Shown here: positions 28,311 through 38,500 of the stretch, one piece after another
Numbering within the stretch: position 1 is the stretch's first letter
Layout of the letters: each line of letters opens with the position of its first letter
Source of the DNA: Candidatus Bipolaricaulota bacterium
GTDB taxonomy: Bacteria > Bipolaricaulota > Bipolaricaulia > UBA7950 > UBA9294
Reading direction: 5' to 3'
NCBI GenBank assembly: GCA_028278555.1
Contig: JANQEA010000079.1
Coordinates: 186,001-250,000 of the forward strand
Length of the DNA: 64,000 nt
Notes under the pieces: model-generated
Told to the model about the DNA's origin: nothing
Databases searched by the model: none
What the model saw: only the letters and a program-made list of their open reading frames with translations
Translations under genes and position numbers: made by a program

Positions 28311-29595
28311 AGGCGGTACCTCCGAACTCGCGAGTGATGGATCTGCCGACACGCGACGCGGAACGGTTGATCGATTCTCCAATCGATCACGCTCGTGCCG
28401 ATGCCGGCGAGGCTCCCGAGGAACAGATCCCGTCTCAGGCCGAGGATCTGCCTGGCGAGCTCGACGGAAGGATCGTCCTCGGTCAGCCGTCGATCCTGGA
28501 CGATGGAGAGCGAATGCGGGCAGACGAGAAGGATCGAGTAGCCGCGATCGGCGAGGAGAGCGACGATCTCGATGTCGTCTTCATCGACGAGCGGACTGAC
28601 GAGGACGAGCTGCGACCGGGGCGGGAAGAGGCGTGTCGGGATGAAGCGAAGCTCCTCGAAGACCGCCTTGTCGCCGAGCTTCGCCTCGGCGAGTTCGTCG
28701 AGGATTCGCTCTTCCTGAAGGCGACCGATGCCGGGGAAGGCCCAGTGGACGTAGTCTCCGTAGACGAGAAGGCCGACGTTGTTTCCCTGGTCCAAGAAGT
28801 GAGAGGCGAGGCTCGCGGCGGCGCGAACCGAATGGTCGAACGTCGTCTCGCCGTCGAGTTGCGCGTGTGCCTTCGCCCTCGCATCGAGGATGATGTTGAT
28901 GTCCGCGATCCGCTCCAGTTCGTACTCGTTGACGATCAGGGAGTCCTGACGGGCGTAGGCACGCCAGTTGATCCGTCGGACGTCGTCGCCCGGGGTATAG
29001 GCACGGCACCCGAAGAAATCGATTCCCTGCCCCCCACGGCTCGCCTTCACCGGGCCGGCGAACGCCCGTGTCTGGCGCGGCCGAATCGTGATCGGATCGA
29101 GCTTCTCGATGCGAGGGTGGATCTTGACGTCGGTCTCGATATGCACGGAAACGTCGCGTGTCGCGAGTCCCCAACGAGACCAGGCGCGCACGCGGATTGC
29201 GTCGAACGTGTGCAGTCCGCGCCGGGCACAAACCGTGTAGGCGATCGTTCTCGTCTCCTGTGATCGGAGGGGGCCGAGATACTGCGTATGGCCGTCGGTC
29301 GGGACGAGGCCTCTCGGCGTTCCGTCGGTGATCGACAGCAGGGAGAGCCTTCGACCCACGTTCGTCATCGAGAGCTCGATCTCGATGTCCTCTCCCTCGG
29401 CGGCACGAAGTCGGTCGAGGGTGCGGTCGAAGTGGAGATCGGAGATGTCAACCCGAGGCGAGGAGAGGAGACGGATGATGACAAAGAGAAGGAGCGGAAC
29501 GGCCGCCGCGACGACTGAGCCGCTGAGGAGGAGAAGCCCGGCACCGACGAGAGCGAAGCCGAGGGCGAGGGGGAAGAGAAGCGACGTCCGCATCA

Positions 29596-29596
<1 letters not shown>
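28307..29596 (-). CDS. DUF58 domain protein
   Basis: 429 residues. Two membrane helices lie near the N-terminus (about 6-45). The DUF58 signature FFGCRAYTPGDDVRRINWRAYAR is at about 195-217, and a VWA-like half follows (NIILDARA). Such proteins are nearly always encoded beside a MoxR ATPase and are thought to act with it in assembling or maturing complexes at the membrane. The ATG overlaps the moxR stop codon. Confidence 0.85.
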
Positions 29597-30546
<950 letters not shown>

Positions 30547-31140
30547 CTAGACCTCCTGGTGGTAACGTTCGAGGTACGCCAACGTGTGTCTCACGGCATC
30601 GAGGAATCGCTGTTTCGGAAGGCCACCCCTTCCGGCGCGTCGCAGCCCGAACAGACGCTTGACGCGGGAGTCATCCGGCCAGTCACCGGCGCCGAGGAGG
30701 CTTCTCGCCTCATCGAGGGTGATCCCCTGTTTCTGGGCGATCAGGCGGACGGCAAGAATCGATAGCTCGCGGACGACGCGCATCCGGCTGACGTGGCGCT
30801 TCGGCGAGCGGTGGAGCGCGCGTGCCAGCTCTTCGATCGCGAGCGCGTTGTGCGGCCGGACGATCGGCCTGCGGGGGGCTTCTGTGCGCTCCCTGAGGCT
30901 GCCGAGAATCCGTTTCCAGGACGCGAGCAGGACGAAGCATCCGATCAGGATTCCGCCTCCCCAGAGGAGAGCCTGCGGGAGCGCGGAAAGCGAACGGCGG
31001 ATGTCGTTGAACAGCCAGACGAGCGGATCGAGGATTGCGCTCCGAACCGGCCGGCTGTAGAGGAGGAGAAGCGTAAGGGTGACGGCGACGATCGAGATGC
31101 CGATCGGTCGGGCGAATCGTGCGAGCTTCTCTCGGTTCAT
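30547..31140 (-). CDS. Membrane protein of the MoxR operon
   Basis: 197 residues with two N-terminal membrane helices (about 11-30 and 55-75) and a basic helical cytosolic tail. The tail (LYRELSILAVR-like helix, LLGAGDWPDDSRVKRLF) differs from the DUF4129 tails of the next genes. The position and layout match small helper proteins often found between moxR and DUF4129 genes. It overlaps the upstream gene by 4 bases. No domain is recognised. Confidence 0.6.
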   Translation of the reverse strand: MNREKLARFARPIGISIVAVTLTLLLLYSRPVRSAILDPLVWLFNDIRRSLSALPQALLWGGGILIGCFVLLASWKRILGSLRERTEAPRRPIVRPHNALAIEELARALHRSPKRHVSRMRVVRELSILAVRLIAQKQGITLDEARSLLGAGDWPDDSRVKRLFGLRRAGRGGLPKQRFLDAVRHTLAYLERYHQEV

Positions 31141-32045
31141 GTCGCGTACGCCTCCCGGATTGCATTCAGGCAGCCGAGCGCGCGCTCGGCGAGCGGTTCG
31201 CCGCTCCGGTTTCCGTAGCGGACCAACTCGAAGATTTCCGTCAGCCGATCGACATGGTCAAGCGTGAACCCGGCGCGATGGAGAGCATCGGCCACCTCGC
31301 GCGCTGTCATGTGCAGATGATCGATCGGTCGGTTCCTGCAAAGGATCCGGACCATCTCGCGGTAGCAGCGGAGGACGGCCGAACGGGGATCGCTTCCGAG
31401 CTCGATTTCGTCGGCCGCTGCGCCGAGGGTCTCGACGAGCTCGTCAAGTTCGGTCGGTCCATCATCCGCGTCGCGGCGCCGCCAGCGAGGCGCGAACTTC
31501 GCCCAGACGATCGTGAGGAGAACGGCGACGCCGATCGAGAGGAGGATCGCCATGGCGGTAAACGACCAGCTTGGCGGCGGCTCCTCGATGCTGTCCTCAG
31601 CAGCGGGGCCCTGAGGGGTCTCCTGCAACAGCCCCGTGAGTCCGCTGGGCTCTTGCTCGCGAGGTTCGGGATAGGGTCTTCTGGACGCGAGTTCGTAGAT
31701 CCCCCAGATCATCGCGAGAATGACGACAAACGAGATGAGATAGATCCGCATGGACTTCTTGAAGATCGCTCCGATGGCGATGATCGCGAGGCAGACAAGG
31801 GCGGCGATGAACAGAACTCTGAGGAAGATGGCGTAGCCGACTGCGCCGGCTGCGCCTGTCCCAAGTCCCGGGGATGTTGTCGCGACGCCTGTCGGTGGAT
31901 CAGGGTTCAGTCTGCCCGGCGCGAGTTCGACCCGATCGAGGTTCGGGCCGAGCACCAGCAGGAGAGCGATCAACCCGCCTGCAAGCAGAAGAAGGGAGAA
32001 GTTGCGCGCCGTTCGTCTCATCGTACGCGGATCGCGCCCCGGCAT
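31137..32045 (-). CDS. DUF4129-like membrane protein
   Basis: 302 residues. Four membrane helices are visible: near the N-terminus, at about 66-90, 100-118 and 165-185. The cytosolic end reads LRCYREMVRILCRNRPIDHLHMTAREVADAL...LTEIFELVRYGNRSGEPL, the C-terminal motif of DUF4129 (R-x-Y-x-x-M, T-x-x-E, F-E-x-x-R-Y). Start uncertain: ATG at 32045 or 32021, neither with a clear ribosome site. It is a paralogue of the next gene upstream, so the region arose by duplication. Confidence 0.72.
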   Translation of the reverse strand: MPGRDPRTMRRTARNFSLLLLAGGLIALLLVLGPNLDRVELAPGRLNPDPPTGVATTSPGLGTGAAGAVGYAIFLRVLFIAALVCLAIIAIGAIFKKSMRIYLISFVVILAMIWGIYELASRRPYPEPREQEPSGLTGLLQETPQGPAAEDSIEEPPPSWSFTAMAILLSIGVAVLLTIVWAKFAPRWRRRDADDGPTELDELVETLGAAADEIELGSDPRSAVLRCYREMVRILCRNRPIDHLHMTAREVADALHRAGFTLDHVDRLTEIFELVRYGNRSGEPLAERALGCLNAIREAYAT

Positions 32046-32153
32046 CGCTCAGGAGACCGCCTTTCGAGTTGCGTGTTCGCCGGCCGCTCTATCCACCACA
32101 GGAGGTAGGATACGCCCGGTGAAGTGTCGGCGCAACGGCCGGTTTTCGGCGGT

Positions 32154-33005
32154 CTAGTCGGTCGATGGAGGGCTCTCTCGCCGCACCTCCTCGAGGCTTG
32201 TGAGCGCTTGTCCGGAGAACGGCTCGCTGTCTCGGTGCCCGTAACGAACCAACTCGAAAAGCTCGGTCAGACGATCGACCGCATCGGACTGAAGGCCGAG
32301 ATCGCGCAACCGATCAGTGAATTCGCGCGCCGTCAACGTCGCGTGCTCGATCCGCTCGGCTCGGCTGAGCAGCGCGACCATCTCGTGGTAGCAGCGGAGG
32401 ACGAGGTCGGTGTCTTCGCAGCCGGCGAGCGCCCGATCGACGAGCTGTTCGAGTTCCCAAACGATCCCCGGATCGGTTCGACGATCTCGGGATGCGCGCC
32501 ACCATGAGACCCCCAGGTGCGTGCCGAGCACGAGGGTCCCGCCCGCGGCAACGGAGAGGCCGACCGCAAGGAGGACACGCCCCCAGTCGGTGGGGTCAGC
32601 CTCGCCGACCGTAGCGACGGCGGCTCCGTCGTCATCGAAGGAGTTGGAGGTCGAAGTGGACGGGAGCTTCGACGCGAACAGGTCGAAGACGATCAGCGCC
32701 CCGAAGAGTCCGATGGTGAAGTAGAGCCACTTCCGCAGCAGACGGGTGAACAGCGCTGCGAGGAGGACGATCGCCAGCGAGGCTGTGAACGCGATGAACA
32801 AGAGATGGCGGATCAGGCGCATGGTCGACCCGGAAACGCGTGTCGCGGTCTGCGAAGGCCCCGCGGCCGCCTCGTCGTCGGGCGAGGACCGGCCGGGGGC
32901 GAGGGCGATGTCGTCGAGGTTCGCGGTGAGGACGAGAAGCGCGCCGAGGATCGCCGCACAGACGACGATCGGAATCAGAACGCGAAGTCGTCGCTCATCG
33001 GTCAT
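32154..33005 (-). CDS. DUF4129-like membrane protein, paralogue
   Basis: 283 residues. It has the same layout as its downstream neighbour: an N-terminal helix, an LAPGRSSPDDE loop, further helices and the tail LRCYHEMVALLSRAERIEHATLTAREFTDRL...LFELVRYGHRDSEPF. Its ATG overlaps the aspS stop codon by 4 bases, so it can be translated from the aspS transcript. DUF4129 proteins usually occur with transglutaminase-like proteins and MoxR/DUF58; no transglutaminase gene is present here. Confidence 0.75.
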   Translation of the reverse strand: MTDERRLRVLIPIVVCAAILGALLVLTANLDDIALAPGRSSPDDEAAAGPSQTATRVSGSTMRLIRHLLFIAFTASLAIVLLAALFTRLLRKWLYFTIGLFGALIVFDLFASKLPSTSTSNSFDDDGAAVATVGEADPTDWGRVLLAVGLSVAAGGTLVLGTHLGVSWWRASRDRRTDPGIVWELEQLVDRALAGCEDTDLVLRCYHEMVALLSRAERIEHATLTAREFTDRLRDLGLQSDAVDRLTELFELVRYGHRDSEPFSGQALTSLEEVRRESPPSTD

Positions 33006-34738
33006 CGAGTCGCGATGCCGAGATCGTCGAGTTGCTCCTTCGCGACCGGCATCGGCGCCTCAGTGAGGGGGCAGAGGCCGGTCGTCGTCTTCGGGAAGGC
33101 GATGACGTCGCGGAGCGATTGCTCGCCGGCCATCAGCATCACCAGTCGATCGATCCCGAGGGCGAAGCCGCCGTGCGGCGGCGCCCCGTACTCGAGCGCC
33201 CGAAGGAAGAACCCGAAGCGGAGTTCCGCCTCCTCGGGAGAGATGTTGAGAAGCCGGAAGACTTGCTCCTGAAGCTGTCGATCGTGGATACGGATGCTCC
33301 CGCTACCGAGTTCGATTCCGTTCAAGACGAGGTCGTAGGCGTTCGATAGGGCGTTGAGTGGGGCCGACTCGAGCGTCGGGATGTCCTCGGCACGTGGCGA
33401 CGTGAACGGGTGATGCGAGCTGGTCAGCTTGCCCGCCTCGTCGAGCTCGAACATCGGGAAGTCGGTCACCCAGAGGAAGTTCCACCCTTCGGTCGCGAGG
33501 TTCTCCTGCTTTGCGATCGTCCGGCGGAGCTCTCCGAGCGGCGGTTCGATTCCGGTCCCGGCGAGGAGGAGGATCAAGTCCCCTTGCTCGGCGCCGAATG
33601 CCTCAACGATTCCGCGCTGCTCATCTTCGCTCAGGAACTTGGCGATCGGCGATGCGATCGTCTCCTCGACCTTCAACCAAGCGAGCCCCTTCGCCCCAGC
33701 GGCGACCGCGACGTCCTGCAGCTGATCGAGCGCCGATCGGGAGTAGCCGGCGCACCCCTTGGCGAGGAGCCCGGCCACCTTGCCGCCGTTGGTGACGGCG
33801 TCGGCGAAGACGCGGAACCCGGAACCGGAGACGACGTCCGAGACATCGTGGATCTCCATTCCGTAGCGGAGGTCCGGCTTGTCGATCCCGTATCGGGCGA
33901 TCGCTTCGGCGTGCGTCAATCGAGGGAACGGGATCTCCAGATCGAGCGCGAGCGTCTCCTTGAAGACGCGGGCCATCGATCCCTCGAGGAAGGCGAGAAC
34001 GTCTTCCTTGTCGGACGGGAAGGAGATCTCGAGGTCGAGCTGCGTGAAGTCGAGTTGGCGATCGGCGCGGAGGTCCTCGTCCCGGAAGCAGCGGACGAGC
34101 TGAAAGTAGCGGTCGATCCCGCCGATCATGAACAGCTGCTTGAACAGCTGTGGCGACTGCGGCAGCGCGTAGAAAGAACCGGGCATCATCCGGCTTGGGA
34201 CGAGGAAGTCGCGCGCGCCCTCCGGCGTCGATTTGGTCAGGAAGGGCGTCTCGATCTCCAGGAATCCCTCGTCGGAGAAGTAGTCCCGAATGCTCTTGAA
34301 GATCCGGTGCCGGAGCTGTAAGTTCCGCTGCATCGATTCGCGGCGAAGGTCGACGTATCGGTACTTGAGGCGCGTCTCCTCGGTTGTGTCCGAGCCGTCG
34401 CCCTCGACGAGGAACGGCGGCGTGACAGACCGGTTGAGGATCGTCAGCTCCTCGACGCGGATCTCGATCTCGCCGGTCACCATCTCCGGGTTGACGTTCT
34501 CGTCCGAGCGCCGCGCGACCGTCCCGACGACGCGAATCACGTCTTCGCGGTTGAGCGTGTGCGACTCGGCGAGCTCGGTCGCATCCCCCGGGAAGAAGAG
34601 CTGCACGATGCCGGAGCTATCGCGCAGATCGACAAACGTGATCCCGCCGAAATCGCGCCGTCGATTGACCCAACCTGCCAGGGTCACCGATCGGCCGACG
34701 TCTGCCGTTGTCAACTGCGCACTGTAGTCCGTTCGCAT
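33002..34738 (-). CDS. aspS: Aspartyl-tRNA synthetase (bacterial type)
   Basis: 578 residues from the ATG at 34738 with GGAGAG upstream; a longer open frame upstream overlaps the YhaM gene and is spurious. An OB-fold anticodon domain lies at about 1-105 (LAGWVNRRRDFGGITFVDLRD). Class II motif 2 reads RCFRDEDLRADRQLDFTQLD, and motif 3 reads GFALGIDRLVMLM. The inserted GAD domain spans about 300-400, marking the bacterial form. It charges tRNA-Asp (or Asx) with aspartate. Confidence 0.95.
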   Translation of the reverse strand: MRTDYSAQLTTADVGRSVTLAGWVNRRRDFGGITFVDLRDSSGIVQLFFPGDATELAESHTLNREDVIRVVGTVARRSDENVNPEMVTGEIEIRVEELTILNRSVTPPFLVEGDGSDTTEETRLKYRYVDLRRESMQRNLQLRHRIFKSIRDYFSDEGFLEIETPFLTKSTPEGARDFLVPSRMMPGSFYALPQSPQLFKQLFMIGGIDRYFQLVRCFRDEDLRADRQLDFTQLDLEISFPSDKEDVLAFLEGSMARVFKETLALDLEIPFPRLTHAEAIARYGIDKPDLRYGMEIHDVSDVVSGSGFRVFADAVTNGGKVAGLLAKGCAGYSRSALDQLQDVAVAAGAKGLAWLKVEETIASPIAKFLSEDEQRGIVEAFGAEQGDLILLLAGTGIEPPLGELRRTIAKQENLATEGWNFLWVTDFPMFELDEAGKLTSSHHPFTSPRAEDIPTLESAPLNALSNAYDLVLNGIELGSGSIRIHDRQLQEQVFRLLNISPEEAELRFGFFLRALEYGAPPHGGFALGIDRLVMLMAGEQSLRDVIAFPKTTTGLCPLTEAPMPVAKEQLDDLGIATR

Positions 34739-34772
34739 GGCGACTCTCCTTCGAAACGCGTGATGAGGACCG

Positions 34773-34800
34773 ATTATAGGTTCCTCGGGAATCGCTTCAA
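34773..34800 (-). promoter_or_regulatory. Promoter for aspS and downstream genes
   Basis: On the minus strand TTGAAG and consensus TATAAT are 16 bases apart, with the -10 box about 35 bases before the aspS start. It lies in the gap after the YhaM-like gene. Confidence 0.65.
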
Positions 34801-34830
34801 TCGGAATCCGCGGCTTCTTCCGGGGACAGG

Positions 34831-35865
34831 CTACTCGCCGCGGAGATCCCCCTTGAAGAACCGGCGCCCGAGATTCGGCTCCCAGTCGGTGAAATCGCCC
34901 GGCTGATTGTCTGCGGCGATGTGCATCCGAATCATGTTCAGCTTCGCCGACAGGTTGTCGAAGTGGTAGACGGCGATCGCTTCGGAGGTCTTCGGAACCA
35001 TCGCCGCGGCGTACTCGAGCTCGCCGTGGTGGGAGATGAGGATGTGCTCGAGGAGATCCGGGAGACGAGGATCCGGCCACGCCTGCTTCGCAGCCGCCTC
35101 GCGGATCATGTCCCGGCCGAGGAGTAGGTGCCCGAGGAGCTGTCCCTTGAACGTGTAGCTGACGGCCACCGGGTTCTCGAACTCGATGAGCTTCCCGATG
35201 TCGTGGAGGATCGCCCCGGCGACGGCGAGACCGTGGTCGATGCCGAGATCGGGATGCCCCTTCGCGTACGTCGAGACGCCTTCGGCGACCTCGAGGGTAT
35301 GCTCGAGGAGCCCTCCGAGGTACGCGTGGTGCTTCGACGACGCAGCCGGGAACTCCTTCAACCTCGTCTCGTGCTCCGCGAGAAGATCGAGCGTCAGCTG
35401 CCGGAGCGGCTCCGGTTGGACCGTCCGGGCGAGGGCGAGGAGGACGTTCCACATCTCATCGACGTCCCGTTCGGTCGTAGGGACGAGGAGCGCCGGGTCG
35501 AAGCCGGGCGGCTGCCCGGTCTCCTGTTCGGCCTCCGTCAAACGACGGATCGACTCGACGATCAGCTGGAGGTTCCCGCGATACGTCTCCGATCGGCCCT
35601 CGACGAAGACGAACTCGCCCTCGTCGAATTGGCTCGCGTAGCGCTGCGTCGCCTCGGACCAAGCGCGCGCGGAGAGGGTGCCGGTCCGATCGGCGAGGAG
35701 GATCTCGAGGTACGGATCCCCGGTTCTCGTCGAGCGCTGGGCCTTTCGCTTCACGAGGAAGCACTGGTTGATCCGCTGTCCCTCCCGGATGTCGGTGATC
35801 GGAACGTGGACGAGTGAATAGGGGAGTTCCCCTCGGACTTGATCAAAGAGGCGTTCTGAGGTCAT
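34831..35865 (-). CDS. YhaM-like 3'-5' exoribonuclease (OB fold plus HD domain)
   Basis: 344 residues from the ATG at 35865 after AAAGGA. An OB-fold domain spans about 18-105 (YLEILLADRTGTLSARAW). The HD phosphohydrolase domain has HHAYLGGLLEHT, ILHDIGKL, GHLLLG and HILISHHGELEYAA, the metal ligands in the usual order. The family degrades RNA from the 3' end in the cytosol. It is directly upstream of aspS on the same strand. Confidence 0.85.
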   Translation of the reverse strand: MTSERLFDQVRGELPYSLVHVPITDIREGQRINQCFLVKRKAQRSTRTGDPYLEILLADRTGTLSARAWSEATQRYASQFDEGEFVFVEGRSETYRGNLQLIVESIRRLTEAEQETGQPPGFDPALLVPTTERDVDEMWNVLLALARTVQPEPLRQLTLDLLAEHETRLKEFPAASSKHHAYLGGLLEHTLEVAEGVSTYAKGHPDLGIDHGLAVAGAILHDIGKLIEFENPVAVSYTFKGQLLGHLLLGRDMIREAAAKQAWPDPRLPDLLEHILISHHGELEYAAAMVPKTSEAIAVYHFDNLSAKLNMIRMHIAADNQPGDFTDWEPNLGRRFFKGDLRGE

Positions 35866-35973
35866 GCCGTCCTTTCCAGGGCCACAGTGTAGGGACGGAC
35901 CGAACGAAGTCAACCGGATCGATTGGCGCCGTTGGAGGACTCGGGTAGTCTCTGAGCGTAGAAGGAGGCATGG

Positions 35974-36480
35974 ATGACGGAGACCGATCTGAAAGCGATC
36001 CTCCGCGACGCGATGGAGGCGGAGCGCGACGGGTTCACGTTCTATTCGATGGCGGCCGAACGATCGGAGGATCCAGGTGCGCGCGAGACGTTCGCACGCC
36101 TTGCGGACGAGGAGCGGAAGCACTACGAGGCCCTTCAGAGCGGCTACAAGGCACTGGCCGAAGGCGGTACCTGGGAACCATCGGCCGAATTGGCGGCGCA
36201 CGGGGAGCCGACGTCCGGGGGGATCTTCTCCGAGGACTTCGTCCGCCGGATCGGTGGGAAGCACCTCGAGATGTCGGCCCTTTCGATCGGCATCCTGCTG
36301 GAGAAGAACGCCTACGAGTTCTACTCCCGACAAGCCGACGCGGCCGAAGACGCTGCGGTCGGTGCGTTCTTCCGTGAGTTGGCCGAGTGGGAGAACACCC
36401 ACTACCGGCTCCTCCTCCGTCAGGACGAGACCCTCAAAGAGGAGTACTGGAACGAGAACCGCTTCGCGCCGCTGCTGTAG
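35974..36480 (+). CDS. Ferritin-like di-iron (rubrerythrin-related) protein
   Basis: 168 residues after GAAGGAGG. A four-helix bundle carries EAERDGFTFY, DEERKHYEAL, LEKNAYEFYSR and EWENTHYRLL; these supply the E and E-x-x-H ligands of a di-iron site. No rubredoxin domain is present. Probable role in iron or peroxide handling. A hairpin terminator follows 25 bases after the stop. Confidence 0.82.
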   Translation: MTETDLKAILRDAMEAERDGFTFYSMAAERSEDPGARETFARLADEERKHYEALQSGYKALAEGGTWEPSAELAAHGEPTSGGIFSEDFVRRIGGKHLEMSALSIGILLEKNAYEFYSRQADAAEDAAVGAFFRELAEWENTHYRLLLRQDETLKEEYWNENRFAPLL

Positions 36481-36504
36481 AGTGCGAGTTGCCGATCAAG
36501 CGAA

Positions 36505-36529
36505 CGAGCGGGCGCATTGCGCCCGCTCG
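36505..36529. terminator. Bidirectional hairpin terminator
   Basis: A perfect 11-bp stem (CGAGCGGGCGC / GCGCCCGCTCG) around loop ATT separates the ferritin-like gene from the converging beta-helix gene. Confidence 0.75.
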
Positions 36530-36558
36530 CATCGTTGGTCGAAAGCTTCAGGAGTGAT

Positions 36559-37377
36559 CTAGATGTCGCAGGAGGCTTCCTCCGGCGCCGGGACGAGCGG
36601 GTGGAGGACGAGCGGGTAGTTGTCTTGGTCGCCGTCGCTCGTGATCATGTACGCAGCATCCCAGATGCCGTCCTCATCGACATCGAGGTCGGCGAATCCG
36701 TCCCAGTAGTTCCCGGTGGCGCCGTTGTCCCAGACGTTCGGATCGTCCGTGTGCGCATGGTGCAGGTTGTCGACGAACGCGTTGCCGACGATGTAGTTCA
36801 TCGTCGAGCCGAGATTCAGGTAGACGCCCATGTACGACGTCGTGATCAGGTTTCCGATGATCTCGTTCTCGTTCGACGCGTCGAGCCAGATCGCGGTGTC
36901 GGTGTTGTCGAACGAATTCCCGAGGATCTGGTTCCCGGTCGAGAAGTAGAAGTGAATCCCGTCGGTCTCGTCGGAGAAGATGCAGCCGGAGATCCGGTTC
37001 AGCTTGGAGAAATTGAGCGTCACGCCGGCCCAGTTTCCCTCGAAGACGCAGTTCTCGATCCGTGCGTTCTGCACGTAGCTCAGGTAGACGGCCGACTTGG
37101 CCGCTCCGCTGATCTCCACGTTCCGGATCACGAACGCCCGCGTCGTTCCGTGGATCCGGATCCCGTATTCGTCGTATCCGGCATCGATGACCCAGTTCTC
37201 GATGATGTAGGGATCATCGAGATCGCCCGAACCGGAACAGACCCCGTTCTCCGGGGTGAATTCGTAGTCGTTGCCGATGACGATGGCACGGTGCTCGACT
37301 CGATCACCCGCGAAGGCAAGCGTGGGGATGAGAACGAGCGCGAAAACAATCCAACAGAGTGCGGCGCCCCGCTTCAT
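36559..37377 (-). CDS. Small secreted NosD-like beta-helix protein
   Basis: 272 residues from an ATG after AAAGGAGTGATGAACC. A signal peptide is followed by the GVCSGSGDLDDPYII signature, the same as in the protein encoded at 6971, and short beta-helix turns to about 230 (NRISGCIFS, NQILGNSFDN, NEIIGNLITT). A DLDVDEDGIWD calcium-loop-like segment sits near 225-240. Likely an extracellular carbohydrate-related protein. A TATGAT on the minus strand at 37419-37424 may be its -10 box. Confidence 0.72.
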   Translation of the reverse strand: MKRGAALCWIVFALVLIPTLAFAGDRVEHRAIVIGNDYEFTPENGVCSGSGDLDDPYIIENWVIDAGYDEYGIRIHGTTRAFVIRNVEISGAAKSAVYLSYVQNARIENCVFEGNWAGVTLNFSKLNRISGCIFSDETDGIHFYFSTGNQILGNSFDNTDTAIWLDASNENEIIGNLITTSYMGVYLNLGSTMNYIVGNAFVDNLHHAHTDDPNVWDNGATGNYWDGFADLDVDEDGIWDAAYMITSDGDQDNYPLVLHPLVPAPEEASCDI

Positions 37378-37469
37378 GGTTCATCACTCCTTTGATGGTC
37401 CAACTGCACACTGGGTCTATCATACCAGCTGATCCACGGGGAATGAAGGCTCGGGACCCCGCTGGGAGG

Positions 37470-37838
37470 GACATCTGACCGGTCGATCAGCGGCGGAATC
37501 GTCCCCGCCGGAGGGACTGCCAGAGGGTCACCGGAACCCCGCGACGCCGGAACGGGAAGACGAGGATCAACCCGGCGATGAAGCCGCCGATGTGTGCGAA
37601 CCAGGCGACGCCGCTTGAGCTGCCGAGGGAGCCGGCTCCGCTGATCACCTGAAGGATGAACCAGAACCCGAGCAGGAAGACCGCGGGTACAGCCACCAAG
37701 CGGAGGAAGAAGAAGATCGGGATGAGCGTCAGCACTCTCGCGTACGGGTAGAGCATGAAGTAGGCGGCGAGGACGCCGCAGAGCAGATAATAGAAGATCA
37801 GAAAGCGGACCGGGCCCATCGCGTCTTCGACGTTGTCG
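37470..37838 (-). repeat. Direct repeat A: partial copy of the rhomboid 3' end
   Basis: These bases match 39674-40121 at about 97 percent by eye (roughly eleven substitutions), except for an 81-base internal deletion and one extra TAA-like triplet. The two copies point the same way and flank the three-gene island between them. Confidence 0.85.
37487..37819 (-). pseudogene. Truncated rhomboid protease fragment lacking the active serine
   Basis: The open frame of 110 codons starts at an internal Met (MGPVRFLIFY) of the full rhomboid gene and ends with the same SLRRGRFRR tail. The N-terminal 150 or so residues are absent. An in-frame 27-codon deletion between short CGCCG repeats removes the GASGAIAG segment that holds the catalytic Ser. 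The late His (FAHIGG) remains. It cannot be an active protease. It is a duplication remnant. Confidence 0.85.
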
Positions 37839-37855
37839 CGGCTTGTTCTGCCATC

Positions 37856-38434
37856 CTAGACGTACCTCTTGAGCTGCTTCCGAAGCTTCTCAATCGCATC
37901 TTGAAGAGCGCGGGATACGGAGTCGTCAGGGTTCGGCGGCCCATAGATGGTTGTCATCATCTCCTTGTACTCATCGAGGGAGAGTTCTGCGCCCTCGTCA
38001 TGGGCGTAGTGCTGCTCGATAGCAACGACGATCTTGTTGTGAACCGCGATGAATGGGCGTGTGTATTCGGCCAGATCCCGTTTCAGGACAGCCTCAGCTT
38101 CCCAACTTGCCTGCAGCAAGTCATTCAGCGTTTCAGCCGATGGCTGCAACCTCTTCATCCTTGCGTAGCGCTCGTCAAGCGCGGCCGCTTGTTCGCGCGT
38201 CTCGTGTTGCTGGCGCGGGCGATCATCGGATTCGGCCTTGAATCCCCAGGGATCACGCGACTGCTGGACATCACTGCAGTACTTCTTGGCGAGACCAAGC
38301 ATCTTCCGCGCAACCTCGAACTTGGTTCGCTTCTTCCACGCATTGAGGCCGAGGATCGCAAGAGCTGCAACAACAAGCGCTGAGAAGCCAACTGCGGCAT
38401 TGCTTGCCATTTCGAGGATGTCTTTCGCGCTCAT
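37856..38434 (-). CDS. Single-pass membrane protein with helical cytosolic domain (island gene 3)
   Basis: 192 residues after AAGGGAGAC. One membrane helix lies at about 12-32 (AVGFSALVVAALAILGL), followed by a long charged, helical domain to the end. No known family. Base and codon use are visibly more AT-rich than the surroundings. It is the last of three similar-strand genes in an island between rhomboid repeats. No enzymatic motif is visible. Confidence 0.6.
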   Translation of the reverse strand: MSAKDILEMASNAAVGFSALVVAALAILGLNAWKKRTKFEVARKMLGLAKKYCSDVQQSRDPWGFKAESDDRPRQQHETREQAAALDERYARMKRLQPSAETLNDLLQASWEAEAVLKRDLAEYTRPFIAVHNKIVVAIEQHYAHDEGAELSLDEYKEMMTTIYGPPNPDDSVSRALQDAIEKLRKQLKRYV

Positions 38435-38500
38435 GTCTCCCTTGACTCTACCCTCACCGCGGTATTGCCCTCATCAATGATTTCGTCTCTCCGGGGGCGG

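Noticed and set aside
34739..35452. Extended N-terminus of aspS
   Set aside because: Shadow of the YhaM-like gene; the family start fits ATG at 34738.
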